The notes below the pieces were generated by a model. That model made no database searches, was not told the DNA's origin, and saw only the letters and a program-made list of their open reading frames with translations. The position numbers and the translations under genes were made by a program. Below are positions 8,182 through 18,205 of a stretch of 64,000 nt of DNA, piece by piece (within the stretch, counting starts at the first letter, position 1; each line of letters begins with the position of its first letter). Origin of the DNA: Leucobacter insecticola (GTDB taxonomy: Bacteria; Actinomycetota; Actinomycetes; Actinomycetales; Microbacteriaceae); assembly GCF_011382965.1 (NCBI RefSeq), contig NZ_CP049934.1, positions 620,001 through 684,000 on the forward strand, read 5' to 3'.

Positions 8182-9567
8182 CTACCGCTTCAGGTAGTCG
8201 AGCAGGCGCACCGCGTCGCCGATGTAGGTGGCGGGGGTGAGGGCGAGGAGGCGATCCCGAGCCTCCTCGCCAATCTCAAGCCCTTGCACAAACTCGATGA
8301 GATCCTGCTGGCCAATGCGGCGTCCGCGGGTGAGTTCCTTCAGCGCGGCGTAGGGATCGCTGATGGTGGAGCGGCCTGCGGCAACCTCCGCGCGAATCAC
8401 GGTCTGGATCGCCTCGCCCAGTACCTCCCAGTTCGCGTCGAGATCCGCGGCAAGCACCTCGGGGGCGGCATCGATCTGGCCGAGGCCCTTCAAGATGTTG
8501 TCGAGCGCGAGCACCGAGTGCCCAAAACCGACGCCGATGTTGCGCTGTGCCGAGGAGTCGGTGAGGTCGCGCTGCCAGCGGCTCGTGACGAGGGTCGCGG
8601 CGAGCGAGTCGAGGATCGCGTTCGACAGCTCAAGGTTCGCCTCCGCGTTCTCGAAGCGAATCGGGTTGACCTTGTGCGGCATCGTCGAGGATCCGGTGGC
8701 CCCGGCGACGGGAATCTGGCGGAAGTACCCGATCGAGATGTAGCTCCAGATATCGGTTGCGAGGTTGTGCAGGATCCGGTTCGCGTGCGCGATTCTCGTG
8801 TAGAGCTCCGCCTGCCAGTCGTGCGACTCGATCTGCGTGGTCAGCGGGTTCCAGTCGAGCCCGAGCCCCTCGACGAACTCCTGCGACACTCGCATCCAAT
8901 CGGTTGCAGGATCTGCCGCGAGGTGCGCCGCGAAGGTGCCGGTCGCGCCCGAGAACTTGCCGAGGTATTTGATGTCGTCGATCTGGTTGAGCTGGCGCTC
9001 GAGGCGGTGTACAAACACGGCCAGCTCTTTGCCGAGGGTCGTGGGGGTCGCGGGCTGTCCGTGCGTGCGGCTCATCATCGGCAGCTCGCGGTACTGCTCA
9101 GCCTGACGCGCGATCTCTGCGATGACCTTCTCGAAGCGGGGGCGCCAGACATCGGCGACGGCCTGCTTCACGGTCAGCGCATAGGAGAGGTTGTTGATGT
9201 CTTCGCTCGTGCAGCAGACGTGCGTCAGCTCGGCGATCGCGTCGAGCCCCTGCGCGGCAAGCTGATCCCGAACCAGGTATTCAACGGCCTTGACGTCGTG
9301 CTGCGTGGTCGCCTCGATCTCGGCGAGCTTGTCGATCTCTGTCTGGCCAAATCCTGCAGCCCATGCCCGCAGCGTCTCGATCTGGCCCGCTTCGAGCGGC
9401 GCACCGCCGAGCAGCGAGTGCGAGGTCAGGTAAATCAGCCACTCGACCTCAACGTGCACGCGCGCCTTGTTGAGCCCCGCCTCGGAGAGGGTGTTGCCGA
9501 GCTCAGCGACCGCCTGGCGGTAGCGTCCGTCGAGCGGGCTGATGGGCTGCTGGGGCATGGGGGTCAT
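8182..9567 (-). CDS. purB: Adenylosuccinate lyase
   Basis: A 461-residue member of the fumarase/aspartase superfamily. It cleaves SAICAR in purine synthesis and adenylosuccinate in the AMP branch, in the cytoplasm as a tetramer. Visible hallmarks are ISPLDGRYR at the N-terminus, TSEDINN, SRTHGQPATPTT with its active-site His, and the signature loop GATGSSTMPHKVNPIRFENA containing the catalytic Ser. The length is close to that of the E. coli-type enzyme (about 456). The ATG at 9567 is followed within three residues by a second ATG; either could be used. Genes on both sides are unrelated to purines. Confidence 0.96.
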   Translation of the reverse strand: MTPMPQQPISPLDGRYRQAVAELGNTLSEAGLNKARVHVEVEWLIYLTSHSLLGGAPLEAGQIETLRAWAAGFGQTEIDKLAEIEATTQHDVKAVEYLVRDQLAAQGLDAIAELTHVCCTSEDINNLSYALTVKQAVADVWRPRFEKVIAEIARQAEQYRELPMMSRTHGQPATPTTLGKELAVFVHRLERQLNQIDDIKYLGKFSGATGTFAAHLAADPATDWMRVSQEFVEGLGLDWNPLTTQIESHDWQAELYTRIAHANRILHNLATDIWSYISIGYFRQIPVAGATGSSTMPHKVNPIRFENAEANLELSNAILDSLAATLVTSRWQRDLTDSSAQRNIGVGFGHSVLALDNILKGLGQIDAAPEVLAADLDANWEVLGEAIQTVIRAEVAAGRSTISDPYAALKELTRGRRIGQQDLIEFVQGLEIGEEARDRLLALTPATYIGDAVRLLDYLKR

Positions 9568-9666
9568 CGAGTCTCCGTGCGTACGTTGGGGGCTCGGGAT
9601 CCCGAGCCGGGTGCGGTGGCCGGGTCTATTCTCCCATGTCCTGCGTAGGTGTCGCGGTGAGACCTC

Positions 9667-10155
9667 TCAGACCCCGAGTTTGGCCCGCAGATCGTGAAGC
9701 AGTGCCGCGCAACTGCGCTCGACCTGCGCGAGTACACGGTCGAAGGCATCGTCGTCAGACCAGTACGGATCAAACACATCCGGATCTTCGGGCCGCTCGG
9801 GATCGAAGTTGGTGAGCAGGACCACCCGCTCGGGATCTGCGCCGCGCTCGCGCATCAGCGCCTCGTGGCCCCGATCGAGCGCGATCAGCAACTCGTGGCC
9901 CGCGATATCGGCGTCGCTGAGCTGGGCGGCCCGGTGCGGCTCGCCGTCGTAGCCGCGGCGTGCAAGGGCGGTGATGGTGCGCGGATCAGCCTGGTTGCCG
10001 ACGTGCCAGTCGCCCATGCCGCGCGAGGTAATGACGAAATGCTCGCCGATGGCTGCCTCTTCGACCATGCGCCGAAACACCACTTCGCCCATGGGGGAGC
10101 GGCAGATATTGCCGGTGCAGACAAAACTGATGCGGAAGGGAGCCTCGGTGGTCAT
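9667..10155 (-). CDS. Low-molecular-weight protein-tyrosine phosphatase
   Basis: A 162-residue arginine and tyrosine phosphatase-family protein. The P-loop VCTGNICRSPM gives the nucleophilic Cys and the CX5R motif, followed by Ser-Arg-Gly (TSRGM) and the general acid Asp in VFDPYWSDD. Such enzymes dephosphorylate tyrosine residues or arginine. I chose the ATG at 10155, which places the P-loop about residue 11 as is normal; the open frame upstream has no family sequence. It lies alone between purB and a toxin-antitoxin pair. Confidence 0.93.
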   Translation of the reverse strand: MTTEAPFRISFVCTGNICRSPMGEVVFRRMVEEAAIGEHFVITSRGMGDWHVGNQADPRTITALARRGYDGEPHRAAQLSDADIAGHELLIALDRGHEALMRERGADPERVVLLTNFDPERPEDPDVFDPYWSDDDAFDRVLAQVERSCAALLHDLRAKLGV

Positions 10156-10214
10156 GCCTCCCAGTCTGCCCGAGATCCGCGGAATCCGGCTGGTTCTTCT
10201 GCTCTCACGCAATT

Positions 10215-10246
10215 AATGGTAAATTTATGGCATGAAAACTACCATT
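10215..10246. promoter_or_regulatory. Inverted repeat over the antitoxin start, candidate autoregulatory operator
   Basis: Perfect 7-bp arms AATGGTA (10215-10221) and TACCATT (10240-10246) flank the ATG at 10232. VapB/AbrB antitoxins usually repress their own operon by binding such repeats. The right arm is also coding sequence, so the symmetry could be partly chance. Confidence 0.4.
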
Positions 10247-10489
10247 GATTCTGCCGGAAGAATGGTCATTCCAAAAGCCATTCGCACCCAGATGGGGCTC
10301 ATTCCTGGCACACCCGTCGACATCGTGTACTCCGAAGGGCGGATCGTGATCGAGTACGCGCCGGTTGAGGTAGAGGTTCGCAAGGTTGGCAGACTCAAGG
10401 TTCTTCAGCCAACGACTGAAATGCCTGTGCTGACCGATGAGATTGTGAGAGAGACACTGGAGGCGGTGCGCAATGAAGTTCGCGTGTGA
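10232..10489 (+). CDS. vapB: AbrB/SpoVT-type antitoxin (VapB-like)
   Basis: An 85-residue protein whose first 45 residues are a swapped-hairpin AbrB domain (TIDSAGRMVIPKAIRTQMGL, GTPVDIVYSEGRIVIEYAP). The acidic, helical tail (VLTDEIVRETLEAVRNEV) would wrap and inhibit the partner toxin. Its end overlaps the start of the PIN gene by 17 bases, the usual VapBC arrangement. It should bind its own promoter as a dimer. Confidence 0.88.
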   Translation: MKTTIDSAGRMVIPKAIRTQMGLIPGTPVDIVYSEGRIVIEYAPVEVEVRKVGRLKVLQPTTEMPVLTDEIVRETLEAVRNEVRV

Positions 10490-10873
10490 CTCCAGCGTGC
10501 TCATTCCGGCGCTGACGCCCTGGCACTCCGCGCATCAGGATTCATTTGACGCGCTCCAGAGGGTGGATGTCGTGCCCGCGCACACGCTCATCGAAGCTTT
10601 CAGTGTCATGACGAGACTCGGGGAGGGCAGCCGAGTATCGCCTGACTCTGCGTTGGAGGTCTTGACCGACCAGACCTGGGAGGTAGTGCAACTTCCAGCC
10701 GACCAGGTTGAATCTCTGTTGGGCAAAGTCACGGCAGCGGGCCGCGCAGGGGGACGGTGTTTGACGCGGTCATCGGCGCGACCGCGGCCTACCACGAGGC
10801 AACCTTGCTGACGCGAGACAAACGGGCGTCTGCCACGTACGATGCCGTGGGGGTTGACTACGTTTTTGTCTAG
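10473..10873 (+). pseudogene. vapC: PIN-domain toxin (VapC), broken by one frameshift at 10749-10753
   Basis: A PIN-domain ribonuclease toxin. The first frame gives CDSSVLIPAL with the first acidic residue and HTLIEAFS with the second, then runs off frame after AAGRAGG. One added G in the five-G run at 10749-10753 restores GGTVFDAVIGATAAYHEATLLTRDKRA with the third and fourth acidic residues and a stop at 10873, giving about 133 residues, normal for VapC. As written the toxin would lack half its active site. Because the neighbouring antitoxin is intact and the same kind of loss recurs in the window, a sequence error is more likely than decay. Confidence 0.85.
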
Positions 10874-11283
10874 CGATCCCGATCGCGCTTGCGGTTGGTG
10901 CCGAGCAGACCATTCATGATCCCCGACAGCACCGACATCACGAGCGCGGCGAGCACACCCCACCAGAAGCCGCCGAGGGCGAGTCCAAAGCCCGCGAGAT
11001 CCGAGAGCCAGGCGACCACGGCAAACATGATGCCGTTGACGATCAGCCCAAAGAGCCCGAGGGTCAGAATGTAGAGCGGGATCGACACGAAGCGCACGAT
11101 CTTGCCGAGCGTGCCATTGACGAGCCCGAAGGCAAGCGCGACGAGCAGCAGCGTGACGAGGTGCCCGTACTGATCGGCGTTGATGGGCACGATCCACACG
11201 CCCTGATCGCCGCTGCCACCAACGATGAGCGTGGTGAGCCACAACGCGAATGCGCTTACGAGGACACGGATGAGAGATCGCAT
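10870..11283 (-). CDS. Phage holin family 4 / YvlD-like membrane protein
   Basis: A 137-residue protein with four predicted membrane helices (about residues 3-22, 35-60, 65-85 and 95-120) and a basic tail, RKRDRDR. Helix sequences such as GLVNGTLGKIVRFVSIPLYI and LTLGLFGLIVNGIMF are typical of the YvlD (DUF360) family, named after phage holins but widespread as chromosomal genes with unknown role. There are no other phage genes nearby, so I do not read it as prophage. I prefer the ATG at 11283 to a GTG two codons upstream. Its stop overlaps the restored vapC stop on the other strand. Confidence 0.85.
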   Translation of the reverse strand: MRSLIRVLVSAFALWLTTLIVGGSGDQGVWIVPINADQYGHLVTLLLVALAFGLVNGTLGKIVRFVSIPLYILTLGLFGLIVNGIMFAVVAWLSDLAGFGLALGGFWWGVLAALVMSVLSGIMNGLLGTNRKRDRDR

Positions 11284-11470
11284 GGTCACATTCTTTCAGC
11301 TTGGCCTCCGAGTATGGTCAGAGGAATGGCCACAGCTTGGTGGATTCGATGTACATACCTGGTGGTGTCCGGCGAGTGAGTCTCAAAGCGCTCGGCAGAG
11401 ATAGGATGTTAATAGCTGAAATCTTCCTGGACGCAGGGTATGTGGCTGAGGGCAGGAAGATTGATGAGCC

Positions 11471-13887
11471 TTGAACCGAGCTGAGGCGGCCGTGGAACAG
11501 AATCTTGCTGCGCGGAAAGCGTCACTGTTGCCGTCCGCGAACGGGTCTGCAGAACTGCAGTCATCGCGCCCTGTTCGCTCGGGTAGGCATGCTGATGTGG
11601 CCGAGGCTGCTGCCGACTCGGTGGCTTCGGCCCCTCAGGCCAATCCGGGCGCGAGTTACGTCGGTGCCGTGTTTACTTCCGCCGGCATGACCACGATGGC
11701 CTGGGTGGCAGGAGTCGTGTTCGCTGTTGGGTTCCTATCGGCGCTGTGCCTGCTGGGTGCCGCGGCGATCGTGGGGAGCGAGAATTACGGTGCACGCCTG
11801 TTCGATCTGGGGGGAGCGTTGGCCGCCATATTTGTGCTGATTGGTGGGTCATGGGGGGTGGCCTTCAGCTCAGCGGGAGCCTCTATGAGGAGGCAGCGGT
11901 ACCGGGTGGTGGCGGTTCGATCACGATCGTCGCGCTTGGCGCGCTCGCCATTGCGGTCGTCGCGGTTGCGCGCGTTGCTCGGGTGCACATGCCCTCAGAG
12001 CCGGCACCGAGTTCGTGGAGTGTGCTTGCCCGGGCCGCGATCGAATCCGCTGGCGTGGCCGCACTGATGGCAACCATTGTTGCGTTCGCGCGCATCAGTA
12101 CCGGCGTCGGTGCCGAAACGCTGGTGATCCGAAGTGATCCTGGCGCGGTGTTCCTGGTCCTGTTGAGCGTGCTGACGGCCACGCTGTTTCTGACCCGAGA
12201 ACCGCGGCGGCGGCGGACGGCCGGGCAGCACGCAGGTGCGTGGGCTCGCGCTTGTCGTGAGGCCAGTGTGTACCTCGCTGTGCAGGGCGCGACGTTCGGG
12301 ACCCTCGCATTGCTCGGTGCCGTTATCCTTGCGAAGGATCTTGGCAGCTCCGGTGGCTTCTTCGCGCTCCTGCCGCTCCTGGGAAATCTCGCGGTTGCCG
12401 GGGCGACACTTGGTCATTTCGGAAGCTTGGTCTTCGTAAGCAGTACGGGGGTGGGCGAACTTGCACCTGCGGGAGATCTGCTGGGGGGATGAGCGTGGCG
12501 ATTGTTGGTGTGACGCTGCTGAGTGTGGGCTACGCTACGGCCGCTGTCGGACTGCGACGACAGCGCGGCGGCCCAATTCAGTGGCCCCGTGTCTGGCGGA
12601 TGCCGCTCCTGGTGTGCGGCTTTTGGTGCGTGCTCGCTCTCGGACTCGCGGGAGTGACGCTGCGGGGTGAGGTAGAGACTCTGGTGGGTGTCGCCGGGAT
12701 CGCGGCCGAATTTGTACCGGAGTTGATGTATCGCGTGAATCCTGCGCTTCTGCGAGGGTCCGCCGGGCGAGACGTTGTTGAGACGTGGCTGAGTGAGGCA
12801 GCGCCCGGACAGCTCGCGCAGGCGTCAGCAGAAGGGACGGGTGTGCAGACGTTGGCTCCGTCTGGGTCGCGGTCAGGCAATCCCCAACGGACGCCGCAGG
12901 GCAACCTCATTGCAGGGTCCATCCATCGCCTTTGGCGGCGGAACCGCGCTCACCGTCAAGCTACTGAACCAGGATCGCGCGCCGAGCGCTCTGGCCCGCA
13001 GCTATTTGGAGGCACTCGCGTCCGGTGACGCGCGGCGTGCGACCGAGATGATTGACCCGGGCGTGCGAAACTCAGAGCGTGAATTGCTGACCAATGCGAC
13101 CCTTGAGAGCGCAGAGCAATTGATCGAGGTGGTTGGCCTAGAGACGATTGCACGCACAAGCTCTACCGCCCTTGTGCGTGCGACCTATTCCCTCGACGGC
13201 GAACACTTTGAGCACGACTTTCGTTTGACGCGTGAACCGCAGGAGATGCTGTTTCTTGAGTCCTGGAAGTTGGCCGAACCGCTGCTGCTCCAGGCGAAGG
13301 TGGGCGTCGAGGGCCTGCAATCCCTGAAAGTCGGTGATACTGAGATCAGTGTTCCACAGGGCGGGGGCGACGATACGTCCGCTGTGACGCCCAGCGAAGA
13401 CGACGGCTCACGCACTGTATTTCTCTACCCGGGGCTATACCGCCTGTCAGCCGCAGACAACCCCTATGTCACGACTTCGACTGAAGAGCTCCGGGCGATC
13501 CCCTCCGACACGCTCGCAGAAACCACGTTCTGGGTGCGAATGAAACCCAAGCCCACGTTCGAACTCGAAATCTTGCAGCAGGTGCGGCTGCGTATTGATC
13601 AGTGCGCCGCGAAACCAACGAATTTGGACCGGGTGTGCCCCGAATACCTGCGGCAGAAGGACCTCCTGGAGGCCGAGGTCCTCAGCCAGGCGGATCGTTT
13701 CGAGGAGATTGGCATTGGCTACTTTAGGTCAGCGGAAGCCGTGGTCAAGGTTCGACCGGGACCCAATCCGCTCAACGCAGACCCCGGACCCGAGGAGCAC
13801 CGCTTCGCGGTTGAAGGCCGCATCGAGTTTAGAGACGGTGAACCAAAGATCCGGGATCTTGAGATGCGCGAGATCGCAACGGGCTGA
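11471..13887 (+). pseudogene. Multi-pass membrane protein, paralogue 1 (frame broken at three places)
   Basis: This stretch aligns throughout with the next gene (14067-16916). Segments occur in different frames: helix region starting VFTSAGMTTMAWVAGVVFA; a second part with SITIVALGALAIAVVAVARV to GELAPAGDLL; a third with GLRRQRGGPIQWPRVWRMPL and MYRVNPALLRG; and a fourth extracytoplasmic part from LLNQDRAPSALARSYLEALA to the stop at 13887. The first two breaks lie in six-G runs (11853-11858 and 12483-12488), where adding one G restores the match to the paralogue. The third, near 12920-12935, falls in the last membrane helix and may involve a few lost bases. The C-terminal domain keeps the motif QCAAKPTNLDRVCP seen in paralogue 2. 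The start, TTG at 11471, is uncertain. Function unknown. Confidence 0.72.
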
Positions 13888-14066
13888 GCGCGACTCCGCA
13901 TTGGCTCCAGAAATCACACGGATGCTATCAAAACTGGGGTGAAAGCCGGGCTACGAATCCGGTCAGATCAGGAGACACGTGTTAGATTTTTGGTTACTGA
14001 ATTTTTACTGGGAGTTGCTGATGCGGCGCTCAGGCTGAACGGCCAACAGGCCTTTGATCGGAGTTG

Positions 14067-16916
14067 ATGAAGGTAGTGGAGCCGCAGGAACCCAAGTCGC
14101 ACGGTGATGTTTCGGGCGAAGCAACGCCGCAGTTCCCGCTGATCCCGCCGCCGCCAGCGCCGCAGACGCCCGTGAATGCCCACATCCCGCCGCCAGCGCC
14201 GCAGCAGATTCCGCCTCAGGCGCACCAGCACCCCCAGATGCCCAATCCGCCCCAGGGCTACCCGGTGTCCCCTGCGCCGGTGCCGCAGGTGCCGGTGTTG
14301 CCTCAGCCTCAAGCAACGTATCCGGAGCAGCCGGTCCAGCACAGCTACCCGGTGCAGCAAGCTCATCCTCAGGCGTACGCCCAAGACGCCTACGCGCCTG
14401 CGCCACCGCACATGCCTCCGCTTCCGCCCGCGCCACCGCGCAACCCTGCAGCGGTCGCGTACATTCGGGCCATTTTCTCGCCGCGTGGTTTCGCCACCCT
14501 GGGCTGGATCGCCGGAGCGGTGTTTGCGGCAGGTCTCCTCTCGGCGCTCTGCTTGCTCGGCTCGCTGAATGCAGCGGGCGAGGGGGTCGGCGGCGCCCTC
14601 TCGCTCGACTTCGGCGGCTTGCTGTCCGCCCTGTTTGTCCTCCTGGGCGGTTCATTCGGCGGTGGCCTCGTGGTCGATGGCAATGTTGACGCCGGGTTCG
14701 TGTCAGCGAGCGCCGCCGCCGCCCTCTCGATCTTTCCGCTGGGAGCCCTCGCCGCCGTGGCAGCTGCGGTCGCCCTCATTACGAAGCTGCGGATGCGATC
14801 CGAGATGCCTCCTGCACCGAGCACCTTGACTGAGCTCGCGCGAGCTGCCATCGAGGGCGCCGCGGTTGCGCTCATCATGACAATGATCACCGGGTTTGCC
14901 AGTTTCGGAGGTGGTGTTTCCGACTTCATAGGGGTGCGGATTCATGCCCGCCCGGCGATGGTGTTTTTCGTCCTGTTGGCGCTGATCACCGTCACGCTCT
15001 TCCTCGCGCGCGAGTCGCGCCGGCGCTTGCAGCTGGCGCAGGCCGAAGGCCGGTGGGCGCGTGTCATCCGTGAGGCCGGCCGTGCCCTCGCAGTGCAGGG
15101 CACGATATTCGGGGTTCTCGCGCTCGTTGCGATCGTCATTGTCGCGGTGAAAGCGGAAAGCTTCGGCGCGTTCTTTGCGTTGCTCCCCCTGCTCGGCAAT
15201 GTTGCGGCAGCAGGTGCCGCGCTTGGCCATTTCGGCGGCATCACGCTCGGATCCAGCCTGGGAATCGGTCAGCTCGGCATGGCCTGGGACCTGATGGGCG
15301 GACTCAGCATCGTCCTATTCGTTGTCGCGTTGCTGAGTCTGGTGATGACCGCTGGCGTTGTAGGTCTTCGCAGGCCGCGGACCGGCAGGCTCGAATGGAA
15401 CCGGGTGTGGCAGATGCCGATCGTTGTGTTCGGTGTCTGGTGTTTGCTGTCCCTCGGGCTCGTTGGTATTTCGCTGAGCGGATCAGCCTCGAGCTTCGGC
15501 GGTTTATTTGGGTTTGGGAGCGTTGGTCTCTCTTGGAGCACCCCGTTCTTGATGGGCCTCGCCGCGGGGGCCACCTCGATTGCCGCTGAGTATGTCCCGT
15601 TGCTTGCCTACCGTATGAACCCGGCGCTGCTTCGTGCCTTCGGCGGGAAGCAAACAATCAACGTGTGGTTGTACGGTGTCGAGCCAGCCGGATATGTGGC
15701 GGCCCCGGCGCTATCACCATTCCCCGATCCCGCCCAGCCGCATGTGGTGACAGCTCCGTCAGCCGCTTCGGTGTCTGAACAACCGGTGCTGCAGCCCCCG
15801 GTCCACGGTGCCCCAGCGGCTGAGACACCACAGTTTCAGGATCCGATGGTCCAGAATCCGATGGCAGCGTCCCCGCAAGCTGGAGGCCTCGCACCGATTC
15901 ACCCACCAGCGCCGATGTCGAAAAAGGGCAAGACGGGCCTCATCGTCACGCTCTCGGTTGTGGGCATGCTGGTGGTGCTCGGCGGCGGACTCGCGGTGAC
16001 GGTGAATCTGCTGAACCAGGAGAGGGATCCCGCCGCGCAGGTTCGTGAATACCTTGACGCGCTCGCCGCCGGTAACGCGGATCGGGCGGGCGAGCTGGTG
16101 GATCCGGGCATCAAGACCGGCGATCGTGAGCTCCTCACGAACGAGACACTTGCAAGCGCACAGCAGCTCATCGAGGTCGTGGATGTTGAAACGACGGAGC
16201 GCTCAGACTATGGCGCGACGGTGCTCGCGACGTACTCGCTCGACGGAGAACGGTTTGAATACACCTTTACTCTCGAGTCCGGTCCAAAGGAGATGGTGTT
16301 TCTTGACAGCTGGAAGCTGAGCCAGCCACTGCTGGTAGAGGCTTCCCTCCAATCTGATAGCCTTGATGTGCTCACCGTCGGAGCAAGCGATGTTTCGCTC
16401 GACGGCGATGACACGTACGGGATGAACTACCAGCGCACCGTCTACCTCTACCCCGGCGTCTACGAGATCACCGCGCCCGAGACCGAGTTCATTGGCACTT
16501 CGACCGAGGAGTTCCGAGCGATCCCGAGTTTCGAGTATGGCAATGCAAGCGCCCAGACGGTCAGGATCACGTCGACTCCGAGCGAAGCGTTTGAGAAGGA
16601 AGTGCTGAGCCAGGTGCAAAAGCGGATCACACAGTGTGTCGAGATCCCGACAAACATGGACAAGGTGTGCCCAAGCATCACCCGAGATAAGGATCTTGCG
16701 GAGCTGAAGGTCGTCAGTCAGGCCAAAGATTTTGAGAGTATCTCTCTTGATAGCTTCCGCGGCGCAGAAGCCGTGATTGCAGTGCGCTCAAACCCCACGA
16801 GCTACAACAAGGATCCTGAACTCAGGGAATCAACCCTCAGAGTGCGTGGTGATATCGAGATTGTGGATGGCAAACCCGAAATCAAGGATATTTCGATCGA
16901 CACCGGCTGGTGGTGA
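14067..16916 (+). CDS. Large multi-pass membrane protein with extracytoplasmic domain, paralogue 2
   Basis: A 949-residue protein I do not recognise. Residues 1-130 are Pro/Gln/Ala-rich and presumably cytoplasmic and disordered. About ten hydrophobic helices follow (residues 140-510), rich in Gly and Ala. A second Pro-rich linker (residues 530-615) precedes one more helix (LIVTLSVVGMLVVLGGGLAV). The last 300 residues form an extracytoplasmic part that starts with an NTF2-like region (REYLDALAAGNADRAGELVD) and contains a cysteine pair in QCVEIPTNMDKVCP. The layout, a single helix plus NTF2-like repeats, recalls the TcaA/YvbJ group of wall-associated proteins, but this is a loose comparison. 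The intact frame and the paralogue next door suggest a conserved pair made by tandem duplication. Confidence 0.8.
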   Translation: MKVVEPQEPKSHGDVSGEATPQFPLIPPPPAPQTPVNAHIPPPAPQQIPPQAHQHPQMPNPPQGYPVSPAPVPQVPVLPQPQATYPEQPVQHSYPVQQAHPQAYAQDAYAPAPPHMPPLPPAPPRNPAAVAYIRAIFSPRGFATLGWIAGAVFAAGLLSALCLLGSLNAAGEGVGGALSLDFGGLLSALFVLLGGSFGGGLVVDGNVDAGFVSASAAAALSIFPLGALAAVAAAVALITKLRMRSEMPPAPSTLTELARAAIEGAAVALIMTMITGFASFGGGVSDFIGVRIHARPAMVFFVLLALITVTLFLARESRRRLQLAQAEGRWARVIREAGRALAVQGTIFGVLALVAIVIVAVKAESFGAFFALLPLLGNVAAAGAALGHFGGITLGSSLGIGQLGMAWDLMGGLSIVLFVVALLSLVMTAGVVGLRRPRTGRLEWNRVWQMPIVVFGVWCLLSLGLVGISLSGSASSFGGLFGFGSVGLSWSTPFLMGLAAGATSIAAEYVPLLAYRMNPALLRAFGGKQTINVWLYGVEPAGYVAAPALSPFPDPAQPHVVTAPSAASVSEQPVLQPPVHGAPAAETPQFQDPMVQNPMAASPQAGGLAPIHPPAPMSKKGKTGLIVTLSVVGMLVVLGGGLAVTVNLLNQERDPAAQVREYLDALAAGNADRAGELVDPGIKTGDRELLTNETLASAQQLIEVVDVETTERSDYGATVLATYSLDGERFEYTFTLESGPKEMVFLDSWKLSQPLLVEASLQSDSLDVLTVGASDVSLDGDDTYGMNYQRTVYLYPGVYEITAPETEFIGTSTEEFRAIPSFEYGNASAQTVRITSTPSEAFEKEVLSQVQKRITQCVEIPTNMDKVCPSITRDKDLAELKVVSQAKDFESISLDSFRGAEAVIAVRSNPTSYNKDPELRESTLRVRGDIEIVDGKPEIKDISIDTGWW

Positions 16917-17000
16917 CGGAACCTCGCGGTAACCCGTATCAGGAATGAATTGGCGCGCATATCCGCCCTGGCGCATTCACCCTGATTACACTTGATCGAG

Positions 17001-18205
17001 ATGAGTGAGCACAGCATTTTCGACCCGCTTCACGGGGGGCGGATCCCGAGCCGATCCGCTTCCTCGATGACGCGGGCAATTATGTCCCCTCCGCGACGGC
17101 TGCAGCGTTTGCGGATGAACTTGAGAGCCTCACCACCGAGGATTTCAAGGGCTGGTACCGCGATATGGTGGGTACCCGCGCCTTCGACACCGAGTGCACG
17201 CACCTGCAGCGGCAGGGGCAACTCGCGCTGTGGGTGCCGAGCGTCGGCCAGGAGGGCTGCCAGGTCGGTTTGGGCCGTGCCGCCGAGCCGCAGGATCACA
17301 TCTTCCCGGCCTACCGCGAACACTTGGTCGCCAAGATCCGCGGCGTCGATTTTGTGAATCTCGCGGCGCAGTTCAGGGGATTAACGCACGGCGGATGGGA
17401 CGTCACCGACCCCGCGAACGGCAACTTCCATCTCTACACGCTCGTGTTGGGTGCGCAGACGCAGCACGCCACCGGGCACGCGCTCGGCCAGTTGCTTGAT
17501 GCGAAGCGGGCGGCCGCTGACACCCGCCTCGATCCCGGTGAGGCTGGCACCGCCACGGGCGAAGCCACGATGGTCTTTTACGGTGACGGCACCACCAGCC
17601 AGGGAGACGCGAACGAGTCGCTCGTATTCGCCGCCAGCTACCAGACGCCGCAGGTGTTTGTGGTGCAGAACAACCGCTGGGCGATCTCGGTGCCGGTCGC
17701 CCGCCAGTCGCGCACGCCGCTCTACCGTCGCGCCCTTGGGTTCGGGATCCGCAGCGTGCAGATCGATGGAAATGACCCGCTCGCGGCCTACGCTGTTGGG
17801 CGGCGATTCTTGGATCTGGCTCGCACCGGTCACGGCCCCGGATACATTGAGGCGTTGACCTATCGCATCGGCGCTCACACCACGAGTGACGACCCCACCC
17901 GCTATCGCGAAGACGGGGAGCTTGAGCACTGGCAAGAGCGCGACCCGATCAAGCGCCTCGAAGCCTATCTGCGGACTCTGGGCGTCGAGGACGCCTTCTT
18001 TGCTGAGGTGTGGGAGAGCGCCGATCGGGAGGCAAAGCGGGCCCGTGACGCGATCCTGAATCTGCCTGCGCCGACGGCCGATTCCATGTTTGCCAGCGTG
18101 TACTCCGAGCCACACCCGCGCATCGAGGAACAGCGTGCTTGGCTTGAGCGCTACGAGTCGTCGTTTGAGGGCGCCGACGGGACGAAGCGAGGGAGCGACC
18201 AGTGA
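17001..18205 (+). CDS. 2-oxo acid dehydrogenase E1 component, alpha subunit (N-terminus frameshifted)
   Basis: E1-alpha binds thiamine diphosphate and decarboxylates a 2-oxo acid (pyruvate or branched-chain). The cofactor motif GDGTTSQGDANESLVFA is present, as is NNRWAISVPVARQS and the phosphorylation-loop region YRIGAHTTSDDPTRY. The main frame is open from an ATG at 17165 (346 residues), but sequence just upstream, DPEPIRFLDDAGNYVPSAT, is the expected N-terminus in the same frame. It joins the ATG at 17001 (MSEHSIFDPLHGG) if one G is added to the six-G run at 17034-17039. The full protein would be about 401 residues. It is first in an operon with E1-beta (4-bp overlap) and E2. Most actinobacteria use AceE for pyruvate, so a branched-chain substrate is plausible. 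Confidence 0.9.

Noticed and set aside
8113..9648. Long open frame opposite purB
   Set aside because: It is the antisense shadow of purB, with no family sequence; GC-rich codon use leaves such frames open.
10870..11283. Prophage suggested by a holin-family protein
   Set aside because: The family is mostly chromosomal; no integrase, capsid or lysin genes are near.
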